From assembly GCA_030017955.1 (NCBI GenBank), contig JASEGR010000011.1, forward strand, positions 1 to 48,667: a stretch of DNA of 48,667 bases, written 5' to 3'. Each line of letters starts with the position of its first letter. Position 1 is the first letter of the stretch. The notes under the pieces are model-generated. The model was not told the DNA's origin. It saw only the letters and a program-made list of their open reading frames with translations, and did not search any database. The DNA comes from Candidatus Eisenbacteria bacterium (GTDB lineage: Bacteria > Eisenbacteria > RBG-16-71-46 > JASEGR01). Positions 1 to 10,545 of the stretch are shown piece after piece. The position numbers and the translations under genes were made by a program.

Positions 1-34
1 CTCTCCCCGTTGGGGAGAGGGTAGGGTGAGGGGG
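1..34. repeat. Palindromic G/C-rich repeat, truncated at the window edge
   Basis: CTCTCCCC, three bases, then GGGGAGAG form a perfect 8-bp inverted repeat, followed by a GTAGGGTGAGGGGG tail. This is one copy of the family that recurs through the window. It lies directly upstream of glyS, and its purine-rich tail sits close to the glyS ribosome-binding region. The left end is cut by the window edge. Confidence 0.85.
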
Positions 35-48
35 ACTAGAGGAAGAAC

Positions 49-2238
49 ATGGCGAAGACTCTTGTAATTGAAGTAGGAACCGAAGAGATCCCATCTTCAT
101 ACATACTCCCAGCTCTTGTCCAGCTTGAGCATCTGGTGAAAGATACGCTCAACTCCAATAGGATTGGGTTTGCGAAGCTACGGACGTTCGGAACACCCAG
201 AAGGCTGGTCATCTACTCCGAGGGTGTGGAAGAGATGCAGAAGGACTCTTCTTTGACTGTCTCGGGCCCACCCAGGAGTGGTGCTTATGACCGCGAAGGG
301 AATCCGACCAAAGCTGCCATAGGTTTTGCAAAGAGCCAGGGAGTCCCGGTTGAGAGTCTGACAATCCGGAAAACTGAGAAAGGTGAATACATTTTCGCTG
401 AAGTGCTCGCAAAAGGGAAGCCGACAAAAGAGATTCTTGCTTCTATCGTGCCGGGACTCTTCACATCGCTTTCGTTTCCGAAGCTGATGCGATGGAAGGG
501 GAAATTTCTTTTCCCGAGACCGATAAGGTGGACCCTGGCGCTTCTTGGAAATGAGGTTGTTGAGTTCGAGCTTGCCGGCGTGAAATCAGGAAGGCTCACT
601 ACCGGGCACAGGTTCTTGAGTCCACAGTGGACCGAAGTCGGTGATGCAAGTGATTATTTTACCACTCTCAGGGAGAAGTACGTAGTCCTCGACCAAGAAG
701 AAAGAAAGCGCATCTTAGAAGAAGAGATTGCAGTCTGCGCGCAGAATGCAGGCGGAATTCCTATTTGGGATGATGAGCTTGAAGGAATCGTTTCTTTTCT
801 AGTCGAATATCCGAAAACCGTGCTCGGGTCTTTTGAACCTTCATTTCTCAAACTTCCGCGGGAAGTCGTTGTGACTGCGATGAGAGAACATCAGAGATAT
901 TTCGCAGTCGAGGATCGAGCCCGCAAACTCCTCCCATTCTTCGTGGCGGTTACGAATGGTGCCAACAACGAAGAGGTGAAAGAGGGAAACGAACGAGTCT
1001 TGAAAGCGCGACTGGATGATGCGCGTTTCTACTGGGAAAAAGACACTCGGGAAAAGATGGAAAAGAGAGTGTCACTTCTCAAGAACGTTGTCTGGCAGGA
1101 AGGACTTGGGAGTTTCTATGAAAAGGCTCAGAGACTTGTAAAACTCTGCGGCCGTCTTGCGGCCCTCTGGGAACCCAAGGCCGGTGAGAACGCGGAAAGG
1201 GCGGCTTTGCTCAGCAAGGTCGACCTCATCAGCGAGATGGTCCGCGACGGAAAGGAGTTTACTTCTCTCGAAGGCGTGATCGGGGGAAGGTATGCCGAAT
1301 TCTGGGGTGAGAAGCCCCCGGTCTGTCAGGCCATAGCAGAGCAATACCTGCCGCGCGGGCTTGGGGACAAAGTGCCGGAATCAATCGAAGGGACGATGCT
1401 GAGCGTGGCTGACAAGAGCGATACAATAACGGGTTCCTTCATACTAGGAAAGATCCCGACCGGCTCGGAAGATCCTTATGGCCTGAGAAGAAATGCAAGC
1501 TCGATCCTCAGGATTCTCCTGGAGAAGGGACTTTCTCTGTCTCTTGGAAATTTCTTTGGGTTTTCCATCGAAGCCTATGATGCAAGAATAGCCAAAGGGA
1601 AAAAAGATGACGTGTTTTCAAGTCTCCGGGATTTCTTCAGGCAGAGGATGGAAAGCCTTTTGAAGGAGGAGGCGTTCTCATACGACATTGTTGATGCCGT
1701 ACTTTCCGCTTCATTTGATGATCCGAGGGATGTGTGGGAAAGAAGCGCAGTTCTGCGGGAATTCAGGAAAGATGAACGGTTTGAAGGTCTGGTGGTCGTG
1801 AACAAGAGACTCAGCAATATTCTCAAGGGGACTGAATCTTCGAGAAAGCGACCCCCTCTTCCCGGCCGGGAGAAGAAGCATCTGCTGTCTCCTCTCCCCC
1901 CTGGGGAGAGGACTAAGGTGAGGGGGATTGCTCCACCCAAACGTTCGTTATTCTCCGAAGACGCCGAAATTAAACTCCTTGATGCAGCGGTCGCGACACA
2001 AAAGTCTGTGTCCGATGCTCTTGGTGCACGGGACTACAGAGTGCTTTTCCTCAGTCTTCTCATGCTTGAGAAACCGATTCACGAATTCTTTGAGAACGTA
2101 ATGGTGATGGTCGAAGACAAGAAAAAGAAGAATGCAAGAATCGAGCTCCTCACATTCGTCCGCTCTCTCTTCCTTTCCGCATGGGATTTGTCAAAGATTG
2201 TGCTTGAAGGGGAGGTTTCTAACCCCCGCTCCGTGTGA
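49..2238 (+). CDS. glyS: Glycine--tRNA ligase beta subunit
   Basis: This is the beta subunit of the bacterial alpha2beta2 glycyl-tRNA synthetase, needed in the cytoplasm to charge tRNA-Gly. At 729 residues it is slightly long for the family. Seen in the sequence are the N-terminal VGTEEIP motif (residues 9-15), the PKLMRWKGKFLFPRPIRW block near residue 144, REHQRYF near 280, and a C-terminal DALR-like anticodon-binding region. The ATG at 49 follows AGAGGAAG. The glyQ partner would be expected just upstream, outside the window. Oddity: residues about 602-626 are encoded by a copy of the dispersed palindromic repeat, adding roughly 26 residues between the conserved NKRLSNILK and LFSEDAE segments without breaking the frame. 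Function is certain; the effect of the insert is unknown. Confidence 0.97.
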   Translation: MAKTLVIEVGTEEIPSSYILPALVQLEHLVKDTLNSNRIGFAKLRTFGTPRRLVIYSEGVEEMQKDSSLTVSGPPRSGAYDREGNPTKAAIGFAKSQGVPVESLTIRKTEKGEYIFAEVLAKGKPTKEILASIVPGLFTSLSFPKLMRWKGKFLFPRPIRWTLALLGNEVVEFELAGVKSGRLTTGHRFLSPQWTEVGDASDYFTTLREKYVVLDQEERKRILEEEIAVCAQNAGGIPIWDDELEGIVSFLVEYPKTVLGSFEPSFLKLPREVVVTAMREHQRYFAVEDRARKLLPFFVAVTNGANNEEVKEGNERVLKARLDDARFYWEKDTREKMEKRVSLLKNVVWQEGLGSFYEKAQRLVKLCGRLAALWEPKAGENAERAALLSKVDLISEMVRDGKEFTSLEGVIGGRYAEFWGEKPPVCQAIAEQYLPRGLGDKVPESIEGTMLSVADKSDTITGSFILGKIPTGSEDPYGLRRNASSILRILLEKGLSLSLGNFFGFSIEAYDARIAKGKKDDVFSSLRDFFRQRMESLLKEEAFSYDIVDAVLSASFDDPRDVWERSAVLREFRKDERFEGLVVVNKRLSNILKGTESSRKRPPLPGREKKHLLSPLPPGERTKVRGIAPPKRSLFSEDAEIKLLDAAVATQKSVSDALGARDYRVLFLSLLMLEKPIHEFFENVMVMVEDKKKKNARIELLTFVRSLFLSAWDLSKIVLEGEVSNPRSV
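1852..1926. repeat. Palindromic repeat inserted in frame in glyS
   Basis: A typical family copy, CTCTCCCC (1892-1899) and GGGGAGAG (1903-1910) with an AAGGTGAGGGGG tail, is preceded by a degenerate palindrome around CCCGGCCGGG (1861-1870). The segment adds about 75-78 nt, a multiple of three, and encodes a proline/arginine/glycine-rich loop. Confidence 0.8.
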
Positions 2239-2256
2239 TCTGCTGAAAACCAAGAA

Positions 2257-2275
2257 GGGGCTCTATTCAAGCCCC
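2257..2275 (-). terminator. Intrinsic terminator between convergent genes
   Basis: GGGGCT and AGCCCC form a 6-bp stem with a 7-nt loop. Read on the - strand, the stem is followed by TTCTTGGTTTT, so it best serves the secreted-protein gene that ends at 2362. It may also slow transcription leaving glyS, but no T-run follows on the + strand. Confidence 0.5.
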
Positions 2276-2361
2276 CTCTGGCAACTGACTCTCCAGTCTC
2301 CCGAGCGTGATTCTGACGAATCTCTTGTCTCAGTCGCCCTGTTTTTCGGACAAGGACTGGT

Positions 2362-3165
2362 CTATCTGAACATGCTCTTCAGTTTCCCCCATGTGACAGG
2401 CACTGCAGGCGTCGGAAGTTCTGTTGCTATGAAGAAGTTGTCTGCTCTAGCGGGTCCACCCGCCGATTGACCATACAGGCAGAACTTCATCCCGTTATAG
2501 TCCGGGTCGATCGTGGCTGTTGTAGTTGCCCACAGACGGATACCATTGTTGTAGAACTCAACCTTCTGGTCCGGGCGTATGACTATTTTCGCAGTATTCC
2601 ATGCGTTATTCGTATAGGCGCCGGTTTTGGGGGGCAACCCCTGGTTGTGCTCAGTCTCATCAGAATAGATCGCACCCGAAATGTACCTCTGGTTGGCAGA
2701 GCCTTTTTGGTAGCACATCAGCACAGAAAACTCCAGTGGATGAACCATGCACCCCCACGGACTCGTTGGGCTCGTTGGGTCGTCCACCCTCAAGAGGCCA
2801 AAATAGATCTCCGTGTACTGATAGCCAGTGCTAACGAGATAGACATCAGCCTGGATCGTCAATCCGCCCGAAACGTAGTCGAAGCCGTAAGTGGCAAAGA
2901 TGACGCCCGCAGCTTTCCCACTTCCAGCTCCACCGGGGTCCAGACAGCAGCCCGGAGTATAGGTATGTGAGCAGTCAATCACCGGCCAGGCACCCGAGCC
3001 GCATTGAGAATAGACGTTCCAGCGCGCGTTCGGAAGCGTCCCACCCGCTTCCCAATTTTCCTCCATAAACACGGTCCCCTGCACACTGCTGGCTACAATA
3101 AGAGTTGCCGCGACGAGCAGAACGTAAAACACTGCTGCCGGTCCAAACACGTTGGCCTTTCTCAT
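2362..3165 (-). CDS. Secreted protein, possible concanavalin/LamG-like fold
   Basis: This gene encodes 267 residues. The ATG at 3165 was chosen over an upstream ATG at 3210 because AGGGAGGAAAG lies just before it and translation then begins with a typical Sec signal peptide (MRKANVFG, a hydrophobic stretch, then SSVQG at residues 26-30). The mature part is rich in Trp, Tyr and Gly with alternating beta-strand patterns (EENWEAGGTLPNARWNVY, FDYVSGGLTIQADVYL, PDYNGMKFCLYG). This resembles jelly-roll lectin-like domains, but no family motif is definite. It contains several Cys, including a CC pair. It lies alone on the - strand between glyS and tgt, so it is its own transcription unit. The function is not known. 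Confidence 0.75.
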   Translation of the reverse strand: MRKANVFGPAAVFYVLLVAATLIVASSVQGTVFMEENWEAGGTLPNARWNVYSQCGSGAWPVIDCSHTYTPGCCLDPGGAGSGKAAGVIFATYGFDYVSGGLTIQADVYLVSTGYQYTEIYFGLLRVDDPTSPTSPWGCMVHPLEFSVLMCYQKGSANQRYISGAIYSDETEHNQGLPPKTGAYTNNAWNTAKIVIRPDQKVEFYNNGIRLWATTTATIDPDYNGMKFCLYGQSAGGPARADNFFIATELPTPAVPVTWGKLKSMFR

Positions 3166-4842
<1,677 letters not shown>

Positions 4843-4894
4843 GGACTCTGGCAGAGGGACCGACAGCCTTTAAACCTTCAAAGAAAGGGGCGTT

Positions 4895-5233
4895 ATGATC
4901 ACAGATGCATTTGCGATGGCCGGAGGAGGAGCAGGAGGAGGAGGGGGGCAAGGGGCTGCGAATCCAATTGTTTCATTTCTTCCGTTCTTGCTCATTATTC
5001 TCATATTCTACTTCCTTCTAATCAGACCCCAGATGAAGAAACAAAAGGAGCACCAGAAGATGGTCGGGTCAATAAAGAGGGGAGACAGAGTGATTACGTC
5101 GGGAGGAATTCACGGCACCGTGACAAACGTAAAAGACGATGTCTTCGTTGTAAAGATATCGAAAGAAACAGAGGTTGAGGTTTCGAAGAGCGCGGTTGCC
5201 GGCGTGAAAGAGAGAGGGGCAGGCGTGTCGTGA
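4895..5233 (+). CDS. yajC: Preprotein translocase subunit YajC
   Basis: A small inner-membrane partner of SecDF-YidC in protein export. It has 112 residues: a Gly-rich N-terminus (residues 10-20), one strongly hydrophobic membrane segment (about residues 25-43, FLPFLLIILIFYFLLIRP), and then the conserved cytoplasmic stretch with QMKKQKEHQKM and GDRVITSGGIHGTV. The ATG follows AAAGAAAGGGG. It probably shares a transcript with tgt. secD and secF do not follow, which is unusual but not rare outside Proteobacteria. Confidence 0.95.
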   Translation: MITDAFAMAGGGAGGGGGQGAANPIVSFLPFLLIILIFYFLLIRPQMKKQKEHQKMVGSIKRGDRVITSGGIHGTVTNVKDDVFVVKISKETEVEVSKSAVAGVKERGAGVS

Positions 5234-5235
5234 GG

Positions 5236-5375
5236 CCCTCACCTCAGTCCTCTCCCGTGAACGGGAGAGGAAGACTTAAGGAAGAGGTTCTTGCTAGCCT
5301 CGCCTCAGTCCTATCCCGCAGGCGGGAGAGGAATACTAAGGTGGAGATTGTCGCTAGCCTCACCTCAATCCCATC
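5236..5375. repeat. Cluster of palindromic repeats between yajC and def
   Basis: Two full copies, CCTCTCCCGT/ACGGGAGAGG at 5249-5270 and CTATCCCGC/GCGGGAGAG around 5311-5330, with a half copy near 5358-5375. The units share GCTAGCCTCRCCTCARTCC starts, so the spacing arose partly by tandem duplication. They fill almost the whole gap. Confidence 0.8.
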
Positions 5376-5387
5376 AGAGGTCAATGA

Positions 5388-5927
5388 ATGGCTAAGTTCG
5401 GGATAAGAACATTCGGAGACCCGGTTCTGAGGAAAAGAGCGAAGGAGATACCTCAGATCAACGATGCCATAAGGCAGCTTGCAGAGGATATGTTTGAAAC
5501 TCTTGAGGAAGCTGAAGGAGTAGGGTTGGCGGCGCCTCAGATAGGGATTTCGCTCAGGCTCATAGTCCTAAGTGTTCCTGAGGGTGAGCTGAGACGGAAG
5601 ATGGCTTTTGTCAACCCCGAGAAGGTACGCGAAGAGGGAGAAACCACCTGCGATGAAGGTTGTCTCAGTATTCCGGGGGTGACCGAGCAGATGAAGAGGG
5701 CCGAGGAAGTCGAGATCAGAGCGAAAGATCTGGAAGGCAAGGTGGTCACTGTAAAGGCGAACGGGATTCTCTCGAGGACACTTCAGCATGAGGTCGACCA
5801 TCTCGACGGCGTACTCTTCGTTGACAGGTTGAGCATCGTCAGAAGGCAGCTCCTCAGGAAGCAGCTTGAAGAGCTTGTGGCCAGGACGAAGGAGGCGATG
5901 TCGCCGGATGGTGAAGAGGAACTTTAG
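5388..5927 (+). CDS. def: Peptide deformylase
   Basis: Removes the formyl group from the N-terminal Met of new proteins; cytoplasmic iron or zinc enzyme. The 179-residue length is normal. All three family motifs are present: GVGLAAPQIG near residue 45, EGCLS with metal ligand Cys92, and QHEVDH with metal ligands His134 and His138 and catalytic Glu135. The start is ATG at 5388, preceded by GAGG. It pairs with fmt, which adds the formyl group, and the two are separated only by one repeat copy. Confidence 0.97.
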   Translation: MAKFGIRTFGDPVLRKRAKEIPQINDAIRQLAEDMFETLEEAEGVGLAAPQIGISLRLIVLSVPEGELRRKMAFVNPEKVREEGETTCDEGCLSIPGVTEQMKRAEEVEIRAKDLEGKVVTVKANGILSRTLQHEVDHLDGVLFVDRLSIVRRQLLRKQLEELVARTKEAMSPDGEEEL

Positions 5928-5937
5928 CGAGGCGGAT

Positions 5938-5972
5938 CCCCCTCACCCGGCCTCTCCCCCAAGGGGAGAGGT
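5938..5972. repeat. Palindromic repeat between def and fmt
   Basis: CCTCTCCCC (5951-5959) and GGGGAGAGG (5963-5971) form a 9-bp stem, preceded by CCCCTCACCC. Confidence 0.85.
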
Positions 5973-6038
5973 GATCCATTTTGACATCAATTCACGGCTG
6001 GAAGGGGAAGATGACTCTCCCGGCAAGGCGATGGGAAC

Positions 6039-6974
6039 ATGCGATTAGTATTCCTTGGCACGCCTGAATTCTCTATTCCAAGTCTTCGCGAACTTATCCA
6101 CAAGGGCCATGAGATAGCCGCCGTCATCACCCAACCAGACAGGCCCAAGGGAAGAGGGCAGAAAGTGACCAGCTCGCCTGTTGCGATGATGTCACAGGAG
6201 CTGGGGCTTCGAGTCCTCAAACCCATCGATGTAAACAGCGCTGAATCTATTGATACTCTTTCTGCGCTCAGCCCAGATCTAATAGTTGTTGTTGCCTATG
6301 GCCTCATACTTGGGACAACCCTTCTCGGGCTTCCCCGTCTCGGATGCATAAATCTCCATGCGTCTTACCTCCCGAAGTACAGAGGTGTTGCCCCTGCAAA
6401 TCGGGCAATAATGAACGGAGAGACCTGGACGGGGACTACCACGATATTTATGGATGAGGGAATAGATACAGGCGACATCATCCTCCAACGAAAGACCGAG
6501 ATTAGTCCGGAGGAGACTGCCGGTGAGCTTCTTCAGAGACTTGCCAAGGAAGGGGCTTCCCTTCTTGCAGAAACCGTTTTGCTTGTAGGTGATGGCAAGG
6601 CGCCGCGAGTAAAACAGGATTCCTCGCTGGCAAGCTACGCCAGGAAGCTCAAGAAATCAGATGGCGAGATAAAGTGGGACAAGGATGCAATTCAGGTCTT
6701 TAACCTGATCAGGGGAGTTACGCCATGGCCGGGTGCTTTCACTTTTCTCAGGGAATCTCTGTTGAAGATTCTGAAGGCACAGATGGTTGACTTTCCCTCG
6801 ACCGGGAGAGTGCCCGGTGAGATTCTCCAAATAGGACAGGAGGGGATTCTTGTAAGGGCAGGCACGGGGGCTCTGAGTCTCCTCACACTTCAACCTGAAG
6901 GGAAGAGGCCGATGCGGTTTGATGAATTTGCGAGGGGGAGGAAACTTCAGCCGGGAGAAGTATTCAAGTCGTGA
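6039..6974 (+). CDS. fmt: Methionyl-tRNA formyltransferase
   Basis: Formylates initiator Met-tRNA using 10-formyltetrahydrofolate. The protein has 311 residues: an N-terminal formyltransferase Rossmann domain beginning MRLVFLGTPEFS, the INLHASYLPKYRG loop with catalytic Asn105 and His107, and GIDTGD with catalytic Asp143. A C-terminal OB-like domain begins at about residue 205. The ATG at 6039 begins the conserved sequence directly. It lies downstream of def in the usual order and its 3' end abuts the DUF116 gene. Confidence 0.97.
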   Translation: MRLVFLGTPEFSIPSLRELIHKGHEIAAVITQPDRPKGRGQKVTSSPVAMMSQELGLRVLKPIDVNSAESIDTLSALSPDLIVVVAYGLILGTTLLGLPRLGCINLHASYLPKYRGVAPANRAIMNGETWTGTTTIFMDEGIDTGDIILQRKTEISPEETAGELLQRLAKEGASLLAETVLLVGDGKAPRVKQDSSLASYARKLKKSDGEIKWDKDAIQVFNLIRGVTPWPGAFTFLRESLLKILKAQMVDFPSTGRVPGEILQIGQEGILVRAGTGALSLLTLQPEGKRPMRFDEFARGRKLQPGEVFKS

Positions 6975-6984
6975 GGGTCCTCGG

Positions 6985-7626
6985 GTGATTGGACAAGCGA
7001 TCCAGAAAAACGATCCCGGCACGAGAAAGGAAAACGGCTCTGGTGCTGGAGGGAGAAGTCAAGTTCTCGCCGGACTTGCGATAATTTCCCTCCCAACGAT
7101 AGCTTTCTTTTTCCCATTGATTAAGTTGGTGGGGCGGGTTTTCCAGATTCCGAACGAGAAGCTTGAGAAGTCCTTCATTGAGCTCCATAACAGGATTGAA
7201 AGGCAGCGGATAAGAACTCACCGGCCATCTGAGCTTCTTCTGCTTCTGCCGAGATGCCTTCAAGATCTTGAATGCCCGGAAAGGGTCGTGCTCGACTACA
7301 AAAACTGCAAGGCCTGCGGTAATTGTGAAATAGGCGGCATAGTGAAGATGTGCGAGTCAAAAGGAGTGAGGCTCTCGATTGCAACCGGGGGCGAATTTGC
7401 AAGAAAGCTCGTGATGGAAACTCACCCTCACGCCATTGTCGCAGTTGGATGCGAAAGAGAGCTTGTAAATGGAATCTTGGAGACTGCTTCAACCCCCTCG
7501 TATGCGGTCATAAACGAAAGACCAGAGGGGCCCTGCAGGAACACGAAGGTTGACATGAAGCTGCTCGAAGAAGCCGTATCCCTTTTCTTGGATGAGCAGT
7601 GCGCCGGTTCTCGCCCGGCATCCTAG
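6985..7626 (+). CDS. DUF116 family membrane-anchored cysteine protein
   Basis: This encodes 213 residues from the GTG at 6985, chosen because GAGGG lies at the right distance; an ATG at 6919 inside fmt would add 22 unlikely residues. A membrane segment (about residues 26-48, with SLPTIAFFFPLI) is followed by the DUF116 pattern: LLLLPRCLQDLECPERV, a Cys-rich CKACGNCEIGG stretch, then VAVGCERELVNGI and NERPEGPCRNT. Conserved cysteines suggest metal or Fe-S binding, but the biochemical role of DUF116 is not established. It sits between fmt and rsmB, so it is likely co-transcribed with translation genes. The family call is good; the function is unknown. Confidence 0.85.
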   Translation: MIGQAIQKNDPGTRKENGSGAGGRSQVLAGLAIISLPTIAFFFPLIKLVGRVFQIPNEKLEKSFIELHNRIERQRIRTHRPSELLLLLPRCLQDLECPERVVLDYKNCKACGNCEIGGIVKMCESKGVRLSIATGGEFARKLVMETHPHAIVAVGCERELVNGILETASTPSYAVINERPEGPCRNTKVDMKLLEEAVSLFLDEQCAGSRPAS

Positions 7627-7641
7627 AGTGCTCCTCGACCA

Positions 7642-8964
7642 ATGACTGCACGGGAAACTGCCCTCAAGATACTCTTCTCAGTTGAAACCAGGAAGTCCTT
7701 TAGTGACATTCTTCTTTCGAAAACGCTGGAAAGAAGCGGGTTTGAAAAAAGAGAGAAAGATTTCGTCACTAATATTGTCCGTGGGACCCTAATCTGGAAG
7801 GGAAAGATAGACTACTTCTTGAACGAGATCAGGAAGGAAGGCATTGACGGACTTCCCGGGTGGATAAGGACGATTCTGCGAATGGGAACCTATGAAATTC
7901 TCTTTCTGGATGGGGTGCCCGCAAGGGCCACAGTTGACGAGGCAGTGAAACTTGCAAAGAAATTCGGGCATCCCGGCACCGCTGGGCTCGTAAACGCGGT
8001 CTTAAGGAAGGTTGCCGCCGGAAAAGATGACATCCGTCTTCCGGAAAAGGAGAAATCACCAACGAAATACCTTGCTATATGCTATTCTCACCCCGAATGG
8101 ATTGTCGAAAGATGGCTCAAGAGATTCGGATTCGATGAGACCGAGGGACTTCTCAAAGCGAATAACGAGAGAACTGGTTTATCAATACGGGTGAATCGTG
8201 TAAAATCCGGAGTTGATGAAATCAGGAGCACGCTTCTGGGCCGCGGGGTGATTGTCGAAGAGGCGAAGTACTCGAGATCGAATCTCACTGTGTCCGGATC
8301 ATTTTCACCGGTTGAGTGTCCTGAGTTCCAGGGGGGTCTTTTCACTATTCAGGATGAGAGCGAATCTCTGGTTGCTTTCCTCCTGGATCCGCATGAGAAT
8401 GAGGTGATCGTTGACCTGTGTGCTGCGCCGGGCGGCAAGTGCACACATATCGCCGAGAATGCTAACGACAAGTGTATCATTGCGGCAGTAGAGCTTTATC
8501 CGCACAGGGTCAAGAAACTTGTTTCAAATGTCAGACGGCTTGGCCTTAGTTCTGTGAGGCCAGTTGTAGCGGATGGGAGGGCCCCTGGCATAAGGAGCGC
8601 CGATAGGGTGCTGGTGGATGCGCCGTGCTCAGGGCTGGGGGTGCTTGGCAAGAGACCGGATGCGCGATGGAGAAAGAAGGAATCTTCGATCGCAAAGATG
8701 TCCGAGCTTCAACTTGAACTTCTTTTCTCCGCCTCATCGATCGTAAGGAAAGGCGGGGTGCTCGTCTATAGCGTCTGCAGCTTTGAGCCTGAAGAGACTT
8801 CGTCTATTATTGAGAGATTCATCCGCGAGAAAAAAGAGTTTTCCCTCGAGAGCGGCGAGGGTTTTCTCCCTGGCGAGGTGCTTGATGAGAGAGGGATCAT
8901 GAAGACATTTCCGCACCTGCATGGAACGGACGGCGCTTTCGCCGCGAGGTTCGTGAGGAACTAG
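7642..8964 (+). CDS. rsmB: 16S rRNA m5C967 methyltransferase RsmB
   Basis: A SAM-dependent methyltransferase of the NOL1/NOP2/Sun (RsmB) family, 440 residues. The N-terminal NusB-like helical RNA-binding domain covers about residues 1-140 (TARETALKILFSVE). The C-terminal Rossmann domain contains the SAM loop LCAAPGGKCTHIAE, the VDAPCSGLG motif with catalytic Cys329, and YSVCSFEPEE with Cys379. These two cysteines sit where E. coli RsmB has Cys325 and Cys375. The start is ATG at 7642, 15 nt after DUF116. It belongs to the def-fmt-DUF116-rsmB run. Confidence 0.96.
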   Translation: MTARETALKILFSVETRKSFSDILLSKTLERSGFEKREKDFVTNIVRGTLIWKGKIDYFLNEIRKEGIDGLPGWIRTILRMGTYEILFLDGVPARATVDEAVKLAKKFGHPGTAGLVNAVLRKVAAGKDDIRLPEKEKSPTKYLAICYSHPEWIVERWLKRFGFDETEGLLKANNERTGLSIRVNRVKSGVDEIRSTLLGRGVIVEEAKYSRSNLTVSGSFSPVECPEFQGGLFTIQDESESLVAFLLDPHENEVIVDLCAAPGGKCTHIAENANDKCIIAAVELYPHRVKKLVSNVRRLGLSSVRPVVADGRAPGIRSADRVLVDAPCSGLGVLGKRPDARWRKKESSIAKMSELQLELLFSASSIVRKGGVLVYSVCSFEPEETSSIIERFIREKKEFSLESGEGFLPGEVLDERGIMKTFPHLHGTDGAFAARFVRN

Positions 8965-9000
8965 TTGAGAAATGTGGAACGCATGGACGTTAGAAAGAGC

Positions 9001-9097
9001 TCCCCTCACCTTGATCCTCTCCCCATTGGGGAGAGGAAGACTAAGGTCTGCGTTTCATCACAGCCTCTCCCCTCGGGGGAGAGGTTGGTGAGGGGGT
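9001..9097. repeat. Head-to-head pair of palindromic repeats
   Basis: Two stems, CCTCTCCCC/GGGGAGAGG at 9016-9036 and again at 9064-9084. The left unit begins CCCCTCACC and the right unit ends GGTGAGGGGG, so the pair is in inverted orientation and the block as a whole is an imperfect palindrome of about 97 nt. The right end supplies purine-rich sequence just before the PASTA gene start. Confidence 0.85.
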
Positions 9098-9107
9098 CGG
9101 GGGCAGT

Positions 9108-9851
9108 ATGACCAGGAAGAAGAAGAGGACGAGCGTGAGATCTTTTCTTCCCTGGCTTATTGGCACTGCCAGCGCTGCATTCCTTGTCGGAGTCATACTT
9201 TTCAACTTCATAGTCATGCCTGCTTTTGTGCACAAGGGTAAAGAAGTTACCGTTCCTGACCTCGTGGGACACAGCCTTCAGGAAGCAGAGAACGCTCTCT
9301 TTGAACGAGGCCTGGCTCTCGGCAAACAGACGACGGCTCACAGTCCCAGCGTGCCGAAAGGATTCGTGATTTCCCAGAATCCGCAGTCCAAAACACTGGT
9401 GAAGCGGGGCAGGAAAGTCAACGTAGTTGCGAGTCTTGGCGAGCAATGGGCGAGCGTGCCGGAGCTTTCCAACGAGAATCTGAGGCGGGCAGAGATTCTG
9501 ATCCGCAAAGCGGGCTTGAAGATGGGAAGCATATCCTACACGCACTCGGACAGCATCGCGAAGGACCTGATTGTCGCTTCCGAACCCGCTGCAGGACGGA
9601 CTGTTCCCCTCGACAGCGAGGTGAATCTTCTTCTGAGCATGGGGCCGTACCAGGCAGCAACATCAGTGCCTGATCTCAGGGGCCTTCCTGTCTCTGAGGC
9701 CGAAAGCAAGGCGAATGGTCTTGGGTTTGTTGTCGTTGTGAAATCACCGGCAGGCAAATCAAGCGGAAAAAGCAAGGTTTACGATCAGAGGCCCAGGCCT
9801 GGATTCGAGGCCTCGGCCGGGGACACTGTGGAATTGATTGTCGGAAAGTAG
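9108..9851 (+). CDS. PASTA-domain membrane protein
   Basis: Encodes 247 residues: a basic N-terminus (RKKKRTS), one membrane anchor (about residues 14-37), and three PASTA domains in the periplasm (about residues 44-110, 111-178 and 179-247). These show typical VPDLVGHSLQEAENAL, VPELSNENLRRAEILI and VPDLRGLPVSEAESKA starts. PASTA domains bind peptidoglycan fragments or beta-lactams and normally hang from Ser/Thr kinases or penicillin-binding proteins; here neither catalytic domain is present. It lies between rsmB and rpe. The role is probably in cell-wall sensing or binding, by inference only. Confidence 0.88.
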   Translation: MTRKKKRTSVRSFLPWLIGTASAAFLVGVILFNFIVMPAFVHKGKEVTVPDLVGHSLQEAENALFERGLALGKQTTAHSPSVPKGFVISQNPQSKTLVKRGRKVNVVASLGEQWASVPELSNENLRRAEILIRKAGLKMGSISYTHSDSIAKDLIVASEPAAGRTVPLDSEVNLLLSMGPYQAATSVPDLRGLPVSEAESKANGLGFVVVVKSPAGKSSGKSKVYDQRPRPGFEASAGDTVELIVGK

Positions 9852-9855
9852 GCAT

Positions 9856-10545
9856 ATGATAAGGATCGCGCCCTCTTTGCTGTCTTGTGACTTCAGCAGG
9901 CTCAAGGAAGAGATAGAGAAGGTTGAGAGTGGAGGAGCCGACCTTCTTCACATTGATGTCATGGACGGGCATTTTGTGGAGAACATGACATTTGGGCCGA
10001 TCATTGTTGAGGCAATAAGGAAACTTACGGAGCTGGAGCTTGATGTTCACCTGATGATAGAGAATCCGGAAAAGTACATCGAGCGGTTCATGCGCGCCGG
10101 ATCCGATTACCTTACGATTCACGAGGAGACTGCTGACAATGCGCTGGAGCTTCTTTCGAGCATAAAGAAACTTGGTGGAAAACCGGGGCTTGCTCTAAAT
10201 CCCGACACGAAACTCGATGCAATCAGGCAACTCTATCCCTCCTGTGATCTTGTTCTCCTCATGACAGTATATCCCGGATTTGGCGGGCAGGGTTTCATAT
10301 CCGACGTTCTGCCAAAGATAGAGGCCGTGCGCAAGGCGAAGAGAGAGGGCGGCTTCAAATTCGAGATAGAGGTTGATGGTGGGATCAACGAGCACACAGC
10401 CGCTCTCGCTTCCAGGGCGGGCGCTGAGATTCTGGTTGCAGGAAACGCGATATTCAAATCCCCTGATCCCGCAGCGTCTGTGAGAAAGATAATGGCCGCA
10501 GGGGAAAAAGGGCTTGTCGCTCCCCGAGGTGATTCGCAGGCATGA
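9856..10545 (+). CDS. rpe: Ribulose-phosphate 3-epimerase
   Basis: Interconverts ribulose-5-phosphate and xylulose-5-phosphate in the pentose phosphate pathway; a TIM barrel of 229 residues. Motifs are IAPSLLSCDFSRL at the start, HIDVMDGHFV with a metal-binding His and Asp, HLMIENPEKYI, VYPGFGGQGF and EVDGGIN. The ATG at 9856 was preferred over one 18 nt upstream inside the PASTA gene because the family starts with MIRIAPS. It ends in an ATGA overlap with the BtpA-like gene, which implies coupled translation. Confidence 0.97.
   Translation: MIRIAPSLLSCDFSRLKEEIEKVESGGADLLHIDVMDGHFVENMTFGPIIVEAIRKLTELELDVHLMIENPEKYIERFMRAGSDYLTIHEETADNALELLSSIKKLGGKPGLALNPDTKLDAIRQLYPSCDLVLLMTVYPGFGGQGFISDVLPKIEAVRKAKREGGFKFEIEVDGGINEHTAALASRAGAEILVAGNAIFKSPDPAASVRKIMAAGEKGLVAPRGDSQA

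Noticed and set aside
2467-2970. 167-codon + frame opposite the secreted protein gene
   Set aside because: The - strand frame has a signal peptide and a strong ribosome site; the + frame has neither.
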